This document shows, piece after piece, positions 56,265 to 64,000 of a DNA stretch of 64,000 nucleotides. The stretch comes from Yersinia canariae (GTDB lineage: Bacteria; Pseudomonadota; Gammaproteobacteria; Enterobacterales; Enterobacteriaceae). The notes beneath the pieces were generated by a model that saw nothing but the letters and a program-made list of their open reading frames with translations, made no database searches and was not told where the DNA came from. The translations under genes and the position numbers were made by a program. Each line of letters opens with the position of its first letter. The first letter of the stretch is position 1. Location: positions 1,674,001 through 1,738,000 of the forward strand of contig NZ_CP043727.1 in assembly GCF_009831415.1 (NCBI RefSeq). The letters run 5' to 3'.

Positions 56265-58253
56265 ATGGCGAAGGCCAATAAGAGTTTTAGGAAATCTAAT
56301 GTTGCGGCATTAGTAATAGCGACAATTATCTCATCTCAGGTATATGCCGCTGAAACCAAAACCACCACGACAGATACTATGGTGGTAACGGCAACAGGCT
56401 TCCAACAACGTATTCAAGATTCGGCGGCGTCTATTTCCGTTGTGACCCGCGAGCAAATCGAAAATAAAGCTTATCGTGATATTACCGATGCACTCAAAGA
56501 TGTGCCGGGGGTGGTTGTCACCGGTGGCGGGAGTCACAGTGATATCAGCATTCGCGGCATGTCGGCGAAATACACCTTGATTCTGGTGGATGGAAAGCGG
56601 GTTGATACCCGTGGTACGCGGCCAAATAGCGACGGCTCGGGGATTGAGCAGGGCTGGTTACCACCGCTGGCGGCCATCGAACGCATTGAAGTTGTCCGTG
56701 GCCCGATGTCTTCTTTATATGGTTCGGACGCCATGGGTGGGGTTATTAACGTTATTACCCGTAAAGTGGGCAAAGAGTGGCACGGCACTGTACGTGCGGA
56801 TGCTACATTGCAGGAAGATTCCAAGTCCGGTGATATTTATCAAACTAACGCCTACGCCTCTGGCCCATTAATTGACGGCTTATTGGGATTAAAAGTCAGC
56901 GGCCTGCTTTCTCATCGTAGCGAAGATAAAATTGTCGATGGCTATAATGAGCAGCGCCTAAGAAATGGTGCAGCGACATTCACACTCACACCCGATGATA
57001 AAAACGAATTTGATTTTGATATTGGCCATTATGTGCAAGATAGAAATTCAACTGCTGGGCGTTCAGTGGCATTAAACGGTAAAAGCAGTGATGTACAATA
57101 TGATCGTAATAATTATGCGATTACTCACCACGGCTATTATGATTTTGGTAATTCAACCAGTTATGTTCAACGTGATGAAACCCGCAATCCATCACGTGAA
57201 ATGAAAAGTGTCGATAATGTCTTTAATAGCCAAACCTCCTTCCTGTTTGATAGCCACACGTTAATTCTTGGCGGCCAATATCGCTATGAAGAATTATATG
57301 ATGAGGGCAATCAGTTAGCTTCAGCCAGTGACCTGACTAAATTGACCCGCTGGAGTTGGGCTCTGTTTGCTGAAGATGAATGGCAAATGACGAATGATTT
57401 CGCGCTGACCGGCGGTATCCGTATGGATCAGGACGAAAACTATGGTACTCACTGGACACCGCGTTTATACGGTGTTTGGCATTTGGCAGAGCAATGGACA
57501 TTAAAAGGCGGGGTATCTGGCGGCTATCGTTCGCCTGATTTGCGCCAGGCGACCGATAACTGGGGGCAAATCACCGGTGGTAAAGGTGACCCGGCTATTA
57601 TTGTCGGTAATGCCAACCTGAAACCAGAAAGAAGTATCAGTCAGGAAATCGGTATTCTCTGGGACGATCAGGACGGTATGAATGCCGGTGTGACACTGTT
57701 TAATACTGATTTTAAAGATAAAATTACTGAAGTCCGCCGCTGCACTGACACCACAGGTAATGCGTCCGGTCAGTGCATGATTAATGGCAACAGCTATAAG
57801 TTTATTAGTGACCGAACCAACGTGGATAAAGCCATGACACGCGGTGTGGAAGCGACTTTTGGTTGGGATATCAATGAAGACTGGTCACTGACCTCTAACT
57901 ATACTTTTACTCAATCAGAGCAAAAGAGTGGGCAGTTCTCCGGCCAGCCATTGAATCAGATGCCAAAACACATGCTAAATGGCACCTTGAACTGGCAAGC
58001 CAGTGAAGAGTTGGCGACCTGGATTCGCGCTAACTATCGCGGTAAAACCTCGGAATATCTAAACCGTACCAGTATGAGCACCCAAACTCCGTCTTATACT
58101 TTTGTTGATTTAGGCGCTAACTATCAGCTAACAAAAGACTTCCGACTGATGGGCGGGGTTTATAACATGCTGGATAAACGAGTAGATATCGAAGTGAATG
58201 ATAAAGTTCTGGATGGTCGCCGTTATATGATTGGTGCCAGCTACGATTTCTAA
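56265..58253 (+). CDS. TonB-dependent outer-membrane siderophore receptor, CirA-like
   Basis: A 662-aa receptor with a signal peptide (cleavage near VYA-A, residue 28), a TonB box in DTMVVTATG (about 37-45), a plug domain with SISVVTREQIE...LKDVPGVVVTGGG and the IERIEVVRGPMSSLYGSDAMGGVINVITRK signature (about 138-167), and a 22-strand barrel ending in the aromatic-terminated MIGASYDF. By eye it is closest to the CirA/IrgA group, and in E. coli cirA also follows lysP. CirA takes up catecholate siderophores, but the specificity here is unproved. Two cysteines (RRCTDT...GQCMIN) lie in an external loop. It probably feeds the upstream FecCD-type transporter. Confidence 0.9.
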   Translation: MAKANKSFRKSNVAALVIATIISSQVYAAETKTTTTDTMVVTATGFQQRIQDSAASISVVTREQIENKAYRDITDALKDVPGVVVTGGGSHSDISIRGMSAKYTLILVDGKRVDTRGTRPNSDGSGIEQGWLPPLAAIERIEVVRGPMSSLYGSDAMGGVINVITRKVGKEWHGTVRADATLQEDSKSGDIYQTNAYASGPLIDGLLGLKVSGLLSHRSEDKIVDGYNEQRLRNGAATFTLTPDDKNEFDFDIGHYVQDRNSTAGRSVALNGKSSDVQYDRNNYAITHHGYYDFGNSTSYVQRDETRNPSREMKSVDNVFNSQTSFLFDSHTLILGGQYRYEELYDEGNQLASASDLTKLTRWSWALFAEDEWQMTNDFALTGGIRMDQDENYGTHWTPRLYGVWHLAEQWTLKGGVSGGYRSPDLRQATDNWGQITGGKGDPAIIVGNANLKPERSISQEIGILWDDQDGMNAGVTLFNTDFKDKITEVRRCTDTTGNASGQCMINGNSYKFISDRTNVDKAMTRGVEATFGWDINEDWSLTSNYTFTQSEQKSGQFSGQPLNQMPKHMLNGTLNWQASEELATWIRANYRGKTSEYLNRTSMSTQTPSYTFVDLGANYQLTKDFRLMGGVYNMLDKRVDIEVNDKVLDGRRYMIGASYDF

Positions 58254-58255
58254 TC

Positions 58256-58424
58256 CCCTTCGTCCTTGAAGCCGCAGGGGCGTTGGCTGCGCTCACGAAC
58301 CCGAATCACTGACTTGAGTAAGCTCATCGGGATACGTTTGCTGGCCGCCTACCTGCGATTTCAATGACTTTGGGGATAGATTTTGCCTTGAAGTCGCAGG
58401 GGTGGGTTTACGTTGCTCACCCCT
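58256..58424. repeat. Dispersed palindromic intergenic repeat, copy 4, with partial second copy
   Basis: Starts CCCCTTCGTCCTTGAAGCC and ends CAATGACTTTGGGGATA at 58380, inverted arms. The core CCGAATCACTGACTTGAG and TAAGCTCATCGGGAT is shared with copy 2. A second partial left arm (CCTTGAAGTCGCAGGGGTG) follows at 58385-58424 next to the glutathione transferase 3' end. Confidence 0.65.
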
Positions 58425-58430
58425 ATTTAA

Positions 58431-59051
58431 TTAGCTCAGACCAATATCAATGACTTTCTGAAATGCCGATCTTTCGGTCAGGTTTTGATACCAATGTTGT
58501 AAGTGCGGCAATGGCGCGCGCTCAATCGGCAGATTGAACCAGGCATAAGCCAGACAGCCTAATGGAATATCACCGACACCAAATTTATCGCCCGAAAGAT
58601 AGCGCTGTTTGCTCAGGGCTTCATCTGCAATCGCCATTAATGTATTCAATTGCTCAATACCGTGAGCAATTTTGGCTTTATCCTGTAATTCCGGAGCGGT
58701 GCGTACCAGCCCGATAAAAACGGCTTTAAACGGCTCCACGACACTTGATGTCGCCCAATCCATCCATTTTTCGGCCGCCGCCCGCTGCTTTGCATCTGGC
58801 AGATAAAGCGTATTTTCGCCATATTGCGCGGCTAAATAACGGACAATGGTATTGGACTCCCACAGGATAAAATCGTCATCTTGCAGGCAAGGGATCAGGC
58901 CATTGGGGTTCAGTGAGCGGTAGAGCGGGTCATTCAACTTGCCATATTGGCCCCCGACATCTATTCGCTTATAGTCAATTCCCAACTCTTCCAGACACCA
59001 AAGCACTTTTTTGACATTAGTCGAATTATTTCGACCCCAGACTGTGAGCAT
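58431..59051 (-). CDS. Glutathione S-transferase, GstB-like
   Basis: A 206-aa cytoplasmic GST. The thioredoxin-like N-terminal domain (residues 1-80) has WGRNNSTNVKKVLWCLEELG, with the Ser/Asn active-site region, and LIPCLQDDDFILWESNTIVRYLA, the glutathione-binding Glu-Ser pair. The helical C-terminal domain has FGVGDIPLGCLAYAWFNL. By eye it resembles E. coli GstB (YliJ), which acts on bromoacetate. The start gives MLTVWGRNNS. It sits between dispersed repeats and is probably monocistronic. Family sure, substrate unknown. Confidence 0.92.
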   Translation of the reverse strand: MLTVWGRNNSTNVKKVLWCLEELGIDYKRIDVGGQYGKLNDPLYRSLNPNGLIPCLQDDDFILWESNTIVRYLAAQYGENTLYLPDAKQRAAAEKWMDWATSSVVEPFKAVFIGLVRTAPELQDKAKIAHGIEQLNTLMAIADEALSKQRYLSGDKFGVGDIPLGCLAYAWFNLPIERAPLPHLQHWYQNLTERSAFQKVIDIGLS

Positions 59052-59064
59052 ATCAAACCCTCTT

Positions 59065-59148
59065 TAATACCCGCCATTCGTCAAGCTGCATGTGTGCAGC
59101 GGCTTTCATTCACGCGCTACTTTCTTGCAACTCAAATTATTTTGAGTT
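59065..59148. repeat. Dispersed palindromic intergenic repeat, copy 5 (short)
   Basis: TAATACCCGCCATTCGTCAAG and TTGCAACTCAAATTATTTTGAG are the two arms; the middle core is absent. Its right end supplies the stop codon of the HAD hydrolase gene. Confidence 0.55.
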
Positions 59149-59806
59149 AACGCCGTTGCCAATGATGGATATCCCAATCATGCAAAATTGCCAGGTCCAC
59201 CAATTCAGTACCCGGATTGATCACTGCGGCGCGATCAACATATTCCAATAACGGTTTGTCATTGATTGAATCACTGTAACCATAGGTCCGCTGGAAGTCT
59301 AATTGGGGCGATTCCTTCAACCACTGTTTCAGCCGCTCAACTTTGCCCTCACGATAAGTCAGGGTACCGTAAGTCTTGCCGGTATAGCGGCTATTCTCCA
59401 CTTCCACGCCAATAGACAATGCTGTATTGGCAGAGAAACACTGCGCAATGGGGGTGACCAAATGCTCGCCAGTGGCTGAAATAATCACGATGTAATCACC
59501 ACGATTACGGTGCCAGTTCAGAAGTTTTCTGGCCTGCGGATAGACGCGGGGCAAAATGTCGCGCTCGATAAAACGCTCGACCCAGCCGGCCACTTCAGCC
59601 GTGTGCTTTCCTACCAAAGGTGACAAAGTTGATTCCATATAACAGGACATCGACAGGTTTCCCTGATAGTACTGTTTCATTAAATACTGTTCTTGTTCTG
59701 CCAGTTCGTGAGAAGCAATTCCTTCATCAACCAGCCAGCGCATCCATAGGCCAGAACTGTCATCGCTTATCAGCGTTTCATCAAGATCAAACAGGGCCAA
59801 ATCCAT
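59147..59806 (-). CDS. HAD-superfamily IB phosphatase
   Basis: A 219-aa SerB/CicA-like HAD hydrolase. Motif I is FDLDETL (nucleophile Asp7, acid Asp9), motif II is IISATGEHL (about 115-123), the conserved Lys lies in the VERLKQW region and motif IV is GYSDSINDKPLL (about 178-189). Helices after motif I form the C1 cap of subclass IB, whose members include phosphoserine phosphatases and phospholipid phosphatases. The substrate is unknown. The last codons lie in the dispersed repeat, so the natural C-terminus may have been altered by repeat insertion. Confidence 0.88.
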   Translation of the reverse strand: MDLALFDLDETLISDDSSGLWMRWLVDEGIASHELAEQEQYLMKQYYQGNLSMSCYMESTLSPLVGKHTAEVAGWVERFIERDILPRVYPQARKLLNWHRNRGDYIVIISATGEHLVTPIAQCFSANTALSIGVEVENSRYTGKTYGTLTYREGKVERLKQWLKESPQLDFQRTYGYSDSINDKPLLEYVDRAAVINPGTELVDLAILHDWDIHHWQRR

Positions 59807-60184
59807 TAAGCCACCTCCAAGTAGATAACGCGGGCGAAGTGAAACTTAACAGGGTATGTGCTGAACATTGGCAATTTCCCACCGGAATAACAGGTATCAA
59901 TAGTTAACCTAATACTTTCTACCCAAACATGAAAGTAAATCAGAATAGGGGGCAATTAAGACAAAGTAATGAAAGAAATAACATAGAACGGATTGATATT
60001 GGTGAGTTAGCGAGTTTCGGTGTTAATTATTTATATCGTTTGGATATAGATTGTTAAGCATTTAGTCGAGAACGCTCTTAAAACTGCGCTTTGTCTGACC
60101 GCGCAGTTTGTGACCAACCGCCCTGGGCCAAGGAAAGAGTGTTGTCGACTGCCTGCTTTCACCCCCACAGCTCAGGAGCTGAAT
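59807..60184. promoter_or_regulatory. Leader/promoter region of the oxygenase-transporter operon
   Basis: About 380 bases without a called gene. AAACTGCGC / GCGCAGTTT forms a perfect 9-bp stem with an 11-base loop at 60082-60110, with no T run after it, so it could be an attenuator-like structure or an operator. I looked for MetJ boxes (AGACGTCT) and a SAM riboswitch and saw neither. Confidence 0.4.
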
Positions 60185-60307
60185 ATGCTAATTATTCGTT
60201 TGTATGGTTGTCCAGTTTTCATTGGTTCTGAGCAAAAAAAGCAACCAACTGAATCTTCTGGAGTGAAAAATGAGTCACCAAAACCTAAGCAGTCAATCAC
60301 CGGTTAA
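60185..60307 (+). CDS. Short upstream ORF (40 aa) overlapping the oxygenase start
   Basis: The ATG at 60185 has CTCAGGAG five bases upstream, a stronger ribosome site than that of the oxygenase gene itself. It encodes MLIIRLYGCPVFIGSEQ... and ends inside the oxygenase gene, overlapping it by 38 bp in another frame. This is the arrangement of a translationally coupling or leader peptide. No special codon run is visible. It could equally be chance. Confidence 0.35.
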   Translation: MLIIRLYGCPVFIGSEQKKQPTESSGVKNESPKPKQSITG

Positions 60308-61346
60308 TGCGGATATATTACCTTTATTAGATCTTTCATTGCTGAATGGCAATGAAGAGGAACGTCAGGCATTTCTCGTCGCTTTACGTCATTCCGCCCG
60401 AGATATTGGATTTTTTTACCTGACCGGACATGGTATTGACTCCGCGTTATTACAACAAATCCAGACCTTATCACGTGAATTCTTTGCTCTACCTGATGAA
60501 GAGAAACTGGCTGTTGCCATGGTGCGCTCTCCGCATTTTCGTGGTTACAACCGCGCGGCTTCGGAACTCACGCGCGGCCAGCCAGATTGGCGTGAACAGT
60601 TCGATATCGGCGCTGAGCGCACGCCATTACCTCAAACCTCCGGCACACCAAGTTGGGCTCGGCTGCAAGGCCCAAACCAGTGGCCAGAAGCGCTGCCCGA
60701 ATTAAAACCAACTTTATTGCAATGGCAGCGCGAAATGACCGGTATGGCGCTGCGCTTACTGCGCGCCTTTGCTTTGGCACTAAATTTAGATGAAAACGCA
60801 TTTGATGAGTTGTATGGCGATAAACCCAATGAACATATCAAACTGATTCGTTATCCAGGGCGCGAAACCACCCAAAGCGGGCAGGGAGTGGGCGCGCATA
60901 AAGATTCCGGTTTCCTCAGTTTCTTGTTGCAAGACCAGCAACGTGGTTTACAAGTTGAGGTAGAAGAGGGGCGCTGGATTGATGCGGTGCCGCGGCCAGA
61001 CACTTTTGTGGTCAATATTGGTGAACTGCTGGAACTGGCCAGTAATGGCTATTTGCGCGTCACAGTGCATCGGGTAGAAACCCCACCTGCGGGGGCAGAC
61101 CGTTTATCAATCGCCTTTTTCCTCGGCGCGCGCTTGGATGCCGTCGTGCCATTGTATCAACTGCCCGCCTCTCTGGCTGCGGAAGCTCGTGGGCCGGCCA
61201 GTGATCCGCATAATCCCCTATTCCGTGATGTTGGGCTTAATTATCTCAAAGGACGTTTGCGTTCTCATCCGGATGTTGCCGAGCGCTATTATCCAGACGT
61301 GGTTTCGCCGTCGGCTGCAACGGCTGCCGTCAGTACAACTTATTGA
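60270..61346 (+). CDS. Isopenicillin-N-synthase-like 2-oxoglutarate/Fe(II) oxygenase
   Basis: A 358-aa non-haem iron dioxygenase. The N-terminal DIOX_N domain (about residues 15-130) has RDIGFFYLTGHGI and FFALPDEEKL. The catalytic jelly roll (about 185-300) has the iron triad His210 and Asp212 in GAHKDSGFL and His267 in VTVHRV, and the co-substrate pair Arg278/Ser280 in DRLSIAF. All catalytic residues are intact. Related bacterial enzymes hydroxylate amino acids or other small acids; the fused operon with a methionine-type importer suggests it acts on the imported compound. TCTGGAGTGAAAA precedes the ATG. The importer begins 34 bp downstream. Confidence 0.88.
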   Translation: MSHQNLSSQSPVNADILPLLDLSLLNGNEEERQAFLVALRHSARDIGFFYLTGHGIDSALLQQIQTLSREFFALPDEEKLAVAMVRSPHFRGYNRAASELTRGQPDWREQFDIGAERTPLPQTSGTPSWARLQGPNQWPEALPELKPTLLQWQREMTGMALRLLRAFALALNLDENAFDELYGDKPNEHIKLIRYPGRETTQSGQGVGAHKDSGFLSFLLQDQQRGLQVEVEEGRWIDAVPRPDTFVVNIGELLELASNGYLRVTVHRVETPPAGADRLSIAFFLGARLDAVVPLYQLPASLAAEARGPASDPHNPLFRDVGLNYLKGRLRSHPDVAERYYPDVVSPSAATAAVSTTY

Positions 61347-61380
61347 TATTAAATTATAAAAACTTATTTTGGGGATGATA

Positions 61381-62223
61381 ATGATGACAAAGACAATGAT
61401 GACTAAAACCCGTATTTCTGGCTTGGTTCGTGCGGCATTACTGACGGCACTGGCGTCGACTTTTACTTTATCGGCACAAGCAGCCGAGGCCCTGCGGGTC
61501 GCAGCAGACCCCATTCCGCATGCGGAAATTCTGCAATTTATCCAAAAACTGGATCCGTCGCTGAATCTCAAAGTCATTGAAATCACTAATGGTGTTAACT
61601 CGAATGAGTTGTTAGCGCATGGTGATGTGGATGCTAACTATTTCCAGCATGTTCCTTATTTGCACTCTCAAGAGCAAGCATTGGGGCAGAAGTTTGCGGT
61701 TGCTGCCACGGTGCATATTGAGCCACTGGGCGTTTATTCCCATAAACATAAAACCTTTGCTGAAGTGCCGGACAAGGGCACTGTCGCGGTACCCAATAAC
61801 GTCACTAACCTCAGCCGTGCGCTCTATTTATTGCAAGATCAAGGGCTTATTACGTTAAAACCGGGCTTTACTGACCCGGCGAAAAATCAGGCCACACCCA
61901 AGGATATTGCGAACAACCCTAAACACCTGAAAATCCTGGAGATTGAATCACCGCAGATCCCGCGTTCACTGGATGATGTTGATTTAGCAGTCATTAATGG
62001 AAACTATGCATTAGAAGCGGGTTTGAATCCGGCCAAAGATGCTTTAGGGCTGGAGAAAGCCGCGGGTAACCCGTACGCCAATATTTTGGTGACCACGCCG
62101 GCGCTGGAAAATGATCCACGAATCAAACAGTTGGCGAAAGATTTGCAGTCACCAGAAGTGGCGAAGTTTATCACTGAAAAATATGCCGGTTCTGTTATTC
62201 CAGTGGCAGGCATTAAATCATGA
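61381..62223 (+). CDS. Methionine-type ABC transporter, periplasmic binding protein (MetQ/NlpA family)
   Basis: A 280-aa binding protein. Of several clustered ATGs, 61381 is chosen for its spacing from TTTTGGGG. The signal peptide is of the Sec type, cleaved near AQA-A (about residue 33), with no lipobox cysteine, unlike E. coli MetQ, so it is probably soluble in the periplasm. NlpA-family marks are [42 protein letters not shown] and [21 protein letters not shown]. Family members bind L- or D-methionine or related sulphur compounds. It overlaps the ATPase gene by 4 bp. Confidence 0.9.
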   Translation: MMTKTMMTKTRISGLVRAALLTALASTFTLSAQAAEALRVAADPIPHAEILQFIQKLDPSLNLKVIEITNGVNSNELLAHGDVDANYFQHVPYLHSQEQALGQKFAVAATVHIEPLGVYSHKHKTFAEVPDKGTVAVPNNVTNLSRALYLLQDQGLITLKPGFTDPAKNQATPKDIANNPKHLKILEIESPQIPRSLDDVDLAVINGNYALEAGLNPAKDALGLEKAAGNPYANILVTTPALENDPRIKQLAKDLQSPEVAKFITEKYAGSVIPVAGIKS

Positions 62224-63206
62224 TTAGCATCGAACGCCTGAGTAAAACCTATCCACAGGGAGGGCTGCCGATGGTGGCCCTGGCGGAGGTCTCACTGGAG
62301 ATCCCGACGGGCTCGGTGTTCGGTATTATCGGCCGCAGCGGGGCGGGGAAAAGTACCTTAATCCGCTGCCTGAATTTACTGGAACGGCCCACTTCGGGCC
62401 GTATTCAAGTAGATGGCCGCGAGTTAACCACACTTTCAGATCGCCAATTACGTCTGCAAAGACAGAATATCGGCATGATTTTCCAGAATTTCCACTTACT
62501 TCATTCACGTAACGTATGGGACAACATTGCTGTTGGGCTGGAAATTATTGGTATGCCGAAACCACAGCGGCAAAAGCGTGTGGCGGAGTTATTGGATTTA
62601 GTCGGGTTGAATGATAAAGCCCATGCTTTTCCCTCGCAATTATCGGGTGGACAAAAACAGCGGGTCGGCATCGCCAGGGCGCTGGCGGCTAAGCCATCTT
62701 ATTTGTTATCTGATGAAGCCACCAGTGCGCTGGATCCAGAAACCACGGCCTCGATACTGGCGCTGCTCAGCAATATTAATCGCCAACTGGGGCTAACTAT
62801 CGTGTTGATTACCCATGAGTTAGATGTTGTGAAGTCCATCTGCGATACCGCCGCCTTACTTGAAAATGGGCGGGTGGTGGAAACCGGCGCGATAGCCGAT
62901 TTACTCTCTTCGCCTCACTCTCGGCTGGGGCGCTCGCTGTTGCCCGCGCGTGGCCCGGTATCATTATCTGGCACACCAGTAGCGGAGTTGACTTTCTTTG
63001 ATACGGTATCGGCCTCGCCGGTGCTGAGTGAATTAGCGCAGCGGCATGCGGTAGGAGTCACCCTACTGGGGGGCGGGGTCGAATCTATTGGCGGTCAACG
63101 AGTTGGGCGCTTGCAAGTTGATTTCAGCCACCCAGACGGCGGGCTGAATTTAGCGGAAGTTTTACAATTTCTGAATGAGCGTGGTGTGAGGGCCGAACTG
63201 ATATGA
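62220..63206 (+). CDS. Methionine-type ABC transporter ATPase (MetN family)
   Basis: A 328-aa ABC ATPase with Walker [10 protein letters not shown] (about residues 38-46), signature [15 protein letters not shown] (about 140), Walker [14 protein letters not shown] (about 160) and a C-terminal NIL regulatory domain (about 245-328). In E. coli MetN that domain binds methionine and shuts transport down, so intracellular feedback by the substrate or a similar molecule is likely. It overlaps both neighbours by 4 bp, showing tight translational coupling. Confidence 0.92.
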   Translation: MISIERLSKTYPQGGLPMVALAEVSLEIPTGSVFGIIGRSGAGKSTLIRCLNLLERPTSGRIQVDGRELTTLSDRQLRLQRQNIGMIFQNFHLLHSRNVWDNIAVGLEIIGMPKPQRQKRVAELLDLVGLNDKAHAFPSQLSGGQKQRVGIARALAAKPSYLLSDEATSALDPETTASILALLSNINRQLGLTIVLITHELDVVKSICDTAALLENGRVVETGAIADLLSSPHSRLGRSLLPARGPVSLSGTPVAELTFFDTVSASPVLSELAQRHAVGVTLLGGGVESIGGQRVGRLQVDFSHPDGGLNLAEVLQFLNERGVRAELI

Positions 63207-63874
63207 GCAGCGGGATGAGTTGGCAGGATCTGTTGGAGCTGGTGGTCAATGCGACCGGTGAAACCCTTTATATGGTTGTTGTAGCGACCTTTTTCACTCT
63301 ATTAATTGGCCTGCCGCTGGGGATCTTATTATTTGTTTCACGCCCTAATGGTGTGCTACCGGCCCCTCGGGTGAATATATTGATAGGTGCTATTGTGAAT
63401 CTGGGGCGCTCAATGCCATTTGTGGTATTGCTTATCGCGCTGATTCCCATCACCCGATGGATTATCGGCACTACATTGGGGAGCACTGCCGCTATCGTGC
63501 CCATTACGTTAGGTGCCATTCCATTTTTTGCCCGGGTTGTTGAGGCCGCGTTGGATGAAGTGGATAAAGGGCGGATTGAGGCCATTTTATCTATGGGCGG
63601 GTCTGCACGGCATGTGATTCAAAAAGTGTTACTGCCGGAAGCGCTACCGGCTTTATTAGCAGGAGTGACTTTAACTGTGGTGATGCTGGTGGGGTTCTCA
63701 TCCATGGCCGGTGTTATTGGCGGCGGTGGTTTGGGCGATTTGGCGATTCGCTATGGTTATCAGCGGTTTAATAATGAAGTGATGGTGGCAACCTTAGTGA
63801 TTCTGGTGATTCTGGTACAGGGCGCACAAAGTCTGGGTGATAAGTGGGTCAGGTCGCTGGCGCATCGGCGCTAA
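63203..63874 (+). CDS. Methionine-type ABC transporter permease (MetI family)
   Basis: A 223-aa permease with five membrane helices. MetI-typical stretches are [48 protein letters not shown], and the coupling loop [27 protein letters not shown]. It completes the importer formed with the binding protein and ATPase upstream. An inverted repeat with terminator character follows 33 bp after the stop, so the operon ends here. Confidence 0.93.
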   Translation: MSSGMSWQDLLELVVNATGETLYMVVVATFFTLLIGLPLGILLFVSRPNGVLPAPRVNILIGAIVNLGRSMPFVVLLIALIPITRWIIGTTLGSTAAIVPITLGAIPFFARVVEAALDEVDKGRIEAILSMGGSARHVIQKVLLPEALPALLAGVTLTVVMLVGFSSMAGVIGGGGLGDLAIRYGYQRFNNEVMVATLVILVILVQGAQSLGDKWVRSLAHRR

Positions 63875-63907
63875 AGTTTGTGACTCTATCATGCCGATTT
63901 AGAATTG

Positions 63908-63945
63908 AAGCTACAGGCGTTATATTCACTCCTGTAGCTTTATTT
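63908..63945 (+). terminator. Terminator of the oxygenase-importer operon
   Basis: A perfect 10-bp stem AAGCTACAGG / CCTGTAGCTT with a 13-base loop, followed by TATTTC. The left arm resembles the arms of the dispersed repeats (TTGAAGCTACAGG), so it may be a repeat derivative acting as terminator. Confidence 0.65.
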
Positions 63946-64000
63946 CGCAAAGAACAAGACTCAAAAACAGGATAATTAGCCGTTTAATGCTTGCGCCAAG

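Noticed and set aside
59807..60184. SAM riboswitch or MetJ boxes for the methionine-type operon
   Set aside because: I looked for AGACGTCT-like tandem boxes and for the SAM-I core and found neither.
60110..60307. 65-codon frame upstream of the oxygenase from a GTG
   Set aside because: The GTG lies in the hairpin and has no ribosome site. The internal ATG at 60185 is a better candidate and is reported instead.

Overview
The window looks like part of the chromosome of an enteric gammaproteobacterium, most probably a Yersinia of the enterocolitica/frederiksenii type. This rests on protein resemblance and on gene order, which I compared from memory with Escherichia coli K-12. Species level is inference. 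Two long blocks follow the E. coli order. One is proL tRNA, yejM, yejL, yejK, rplY, radD, rsuA, bcr, yejG, yejFEBA, rtn, mepS, lpxT, yeiR. The other is yeiQ/uxuB, efpL, yeiW, fruBKA, nfo, yeiH, yeiE, lysP, and then a CirA-like receptor. Accessory genes interrupt these blocks.

Layout. 1-3.4 kb: the end of a beta-glucoside PTS permease with its 6-phospho-beta-glucosidase, then a periplasmic alpha-carbonic anhydrase. 3.4-10.75 kb: a gene-poor accessory stretch ending at a tRNA-Pro(GGG) gene. It holds a methyltransferase-fold protein lacking the usual catalytic histidine, a GNAT acetyltransferase, small membrane proteins and lipoproteins, an orphan DUF1120-like secreted protein, degenerate phage-like fragments and a secreted choloylglycine-hydrolase-family enzyme. 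10.9-19.9 kb: envelope, nucleoid, translation and repair genes. 19.9-30.5 kb: the YejABEF peptide/microcin C importer, a c-di-GMP phosphodiesterase, a murein endopeptidase, a lipid A kinase and a zinc-related GTPase.

30.8-35.3 kb: a very short fimbrillin-like secreted protein and a hexuronate module (uxuR, uxuB, uxuA) with several operator-like sites between uxuB and uxuA. 35.4-41.7 kb: EfpL, the Mtr tryptophan transporter with a TrpR-operator-like site, YeiW, and a TMAO/S-oxide reductase with its pentahaem cytochrome. 42.0-46.5 kb: a Nudix hydrolase and the fructose operon fruBKA with two Cra operators. 46.5-53.9 kb: nfo, yeiH, yeiE and lysP, with an insertion between yeiH and yeiE carrying an SH3-NlpC/P60 hydrolase and a small membrane protein.

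53.9-58.3 kb: an iron-siderophore-type uptake locus (FecCD permease, ATPase, TonB-dependent receptor) with Fur-box-like sites but no periplasmic binding protein. 58.4-59.8 kb: a glutathione transferase and a HAD phosphatase. 60.2-63.9 kb: a tightly packed operon joining an isopenicillin-N-synthase-like 2-oxoglutarate/Fe(II) oxygenase to a methionine-type ABC importer. It is preceded by a short upstream ORF that overlaps the oxygenase start. This is the most attractive candidate for a little-described metabolic system here.

At least five intergenic copies of a palindromic repeat family are scattered through the window. I saw no CRISPR array, no rRNA, no intact insertion sequence and no integrase.
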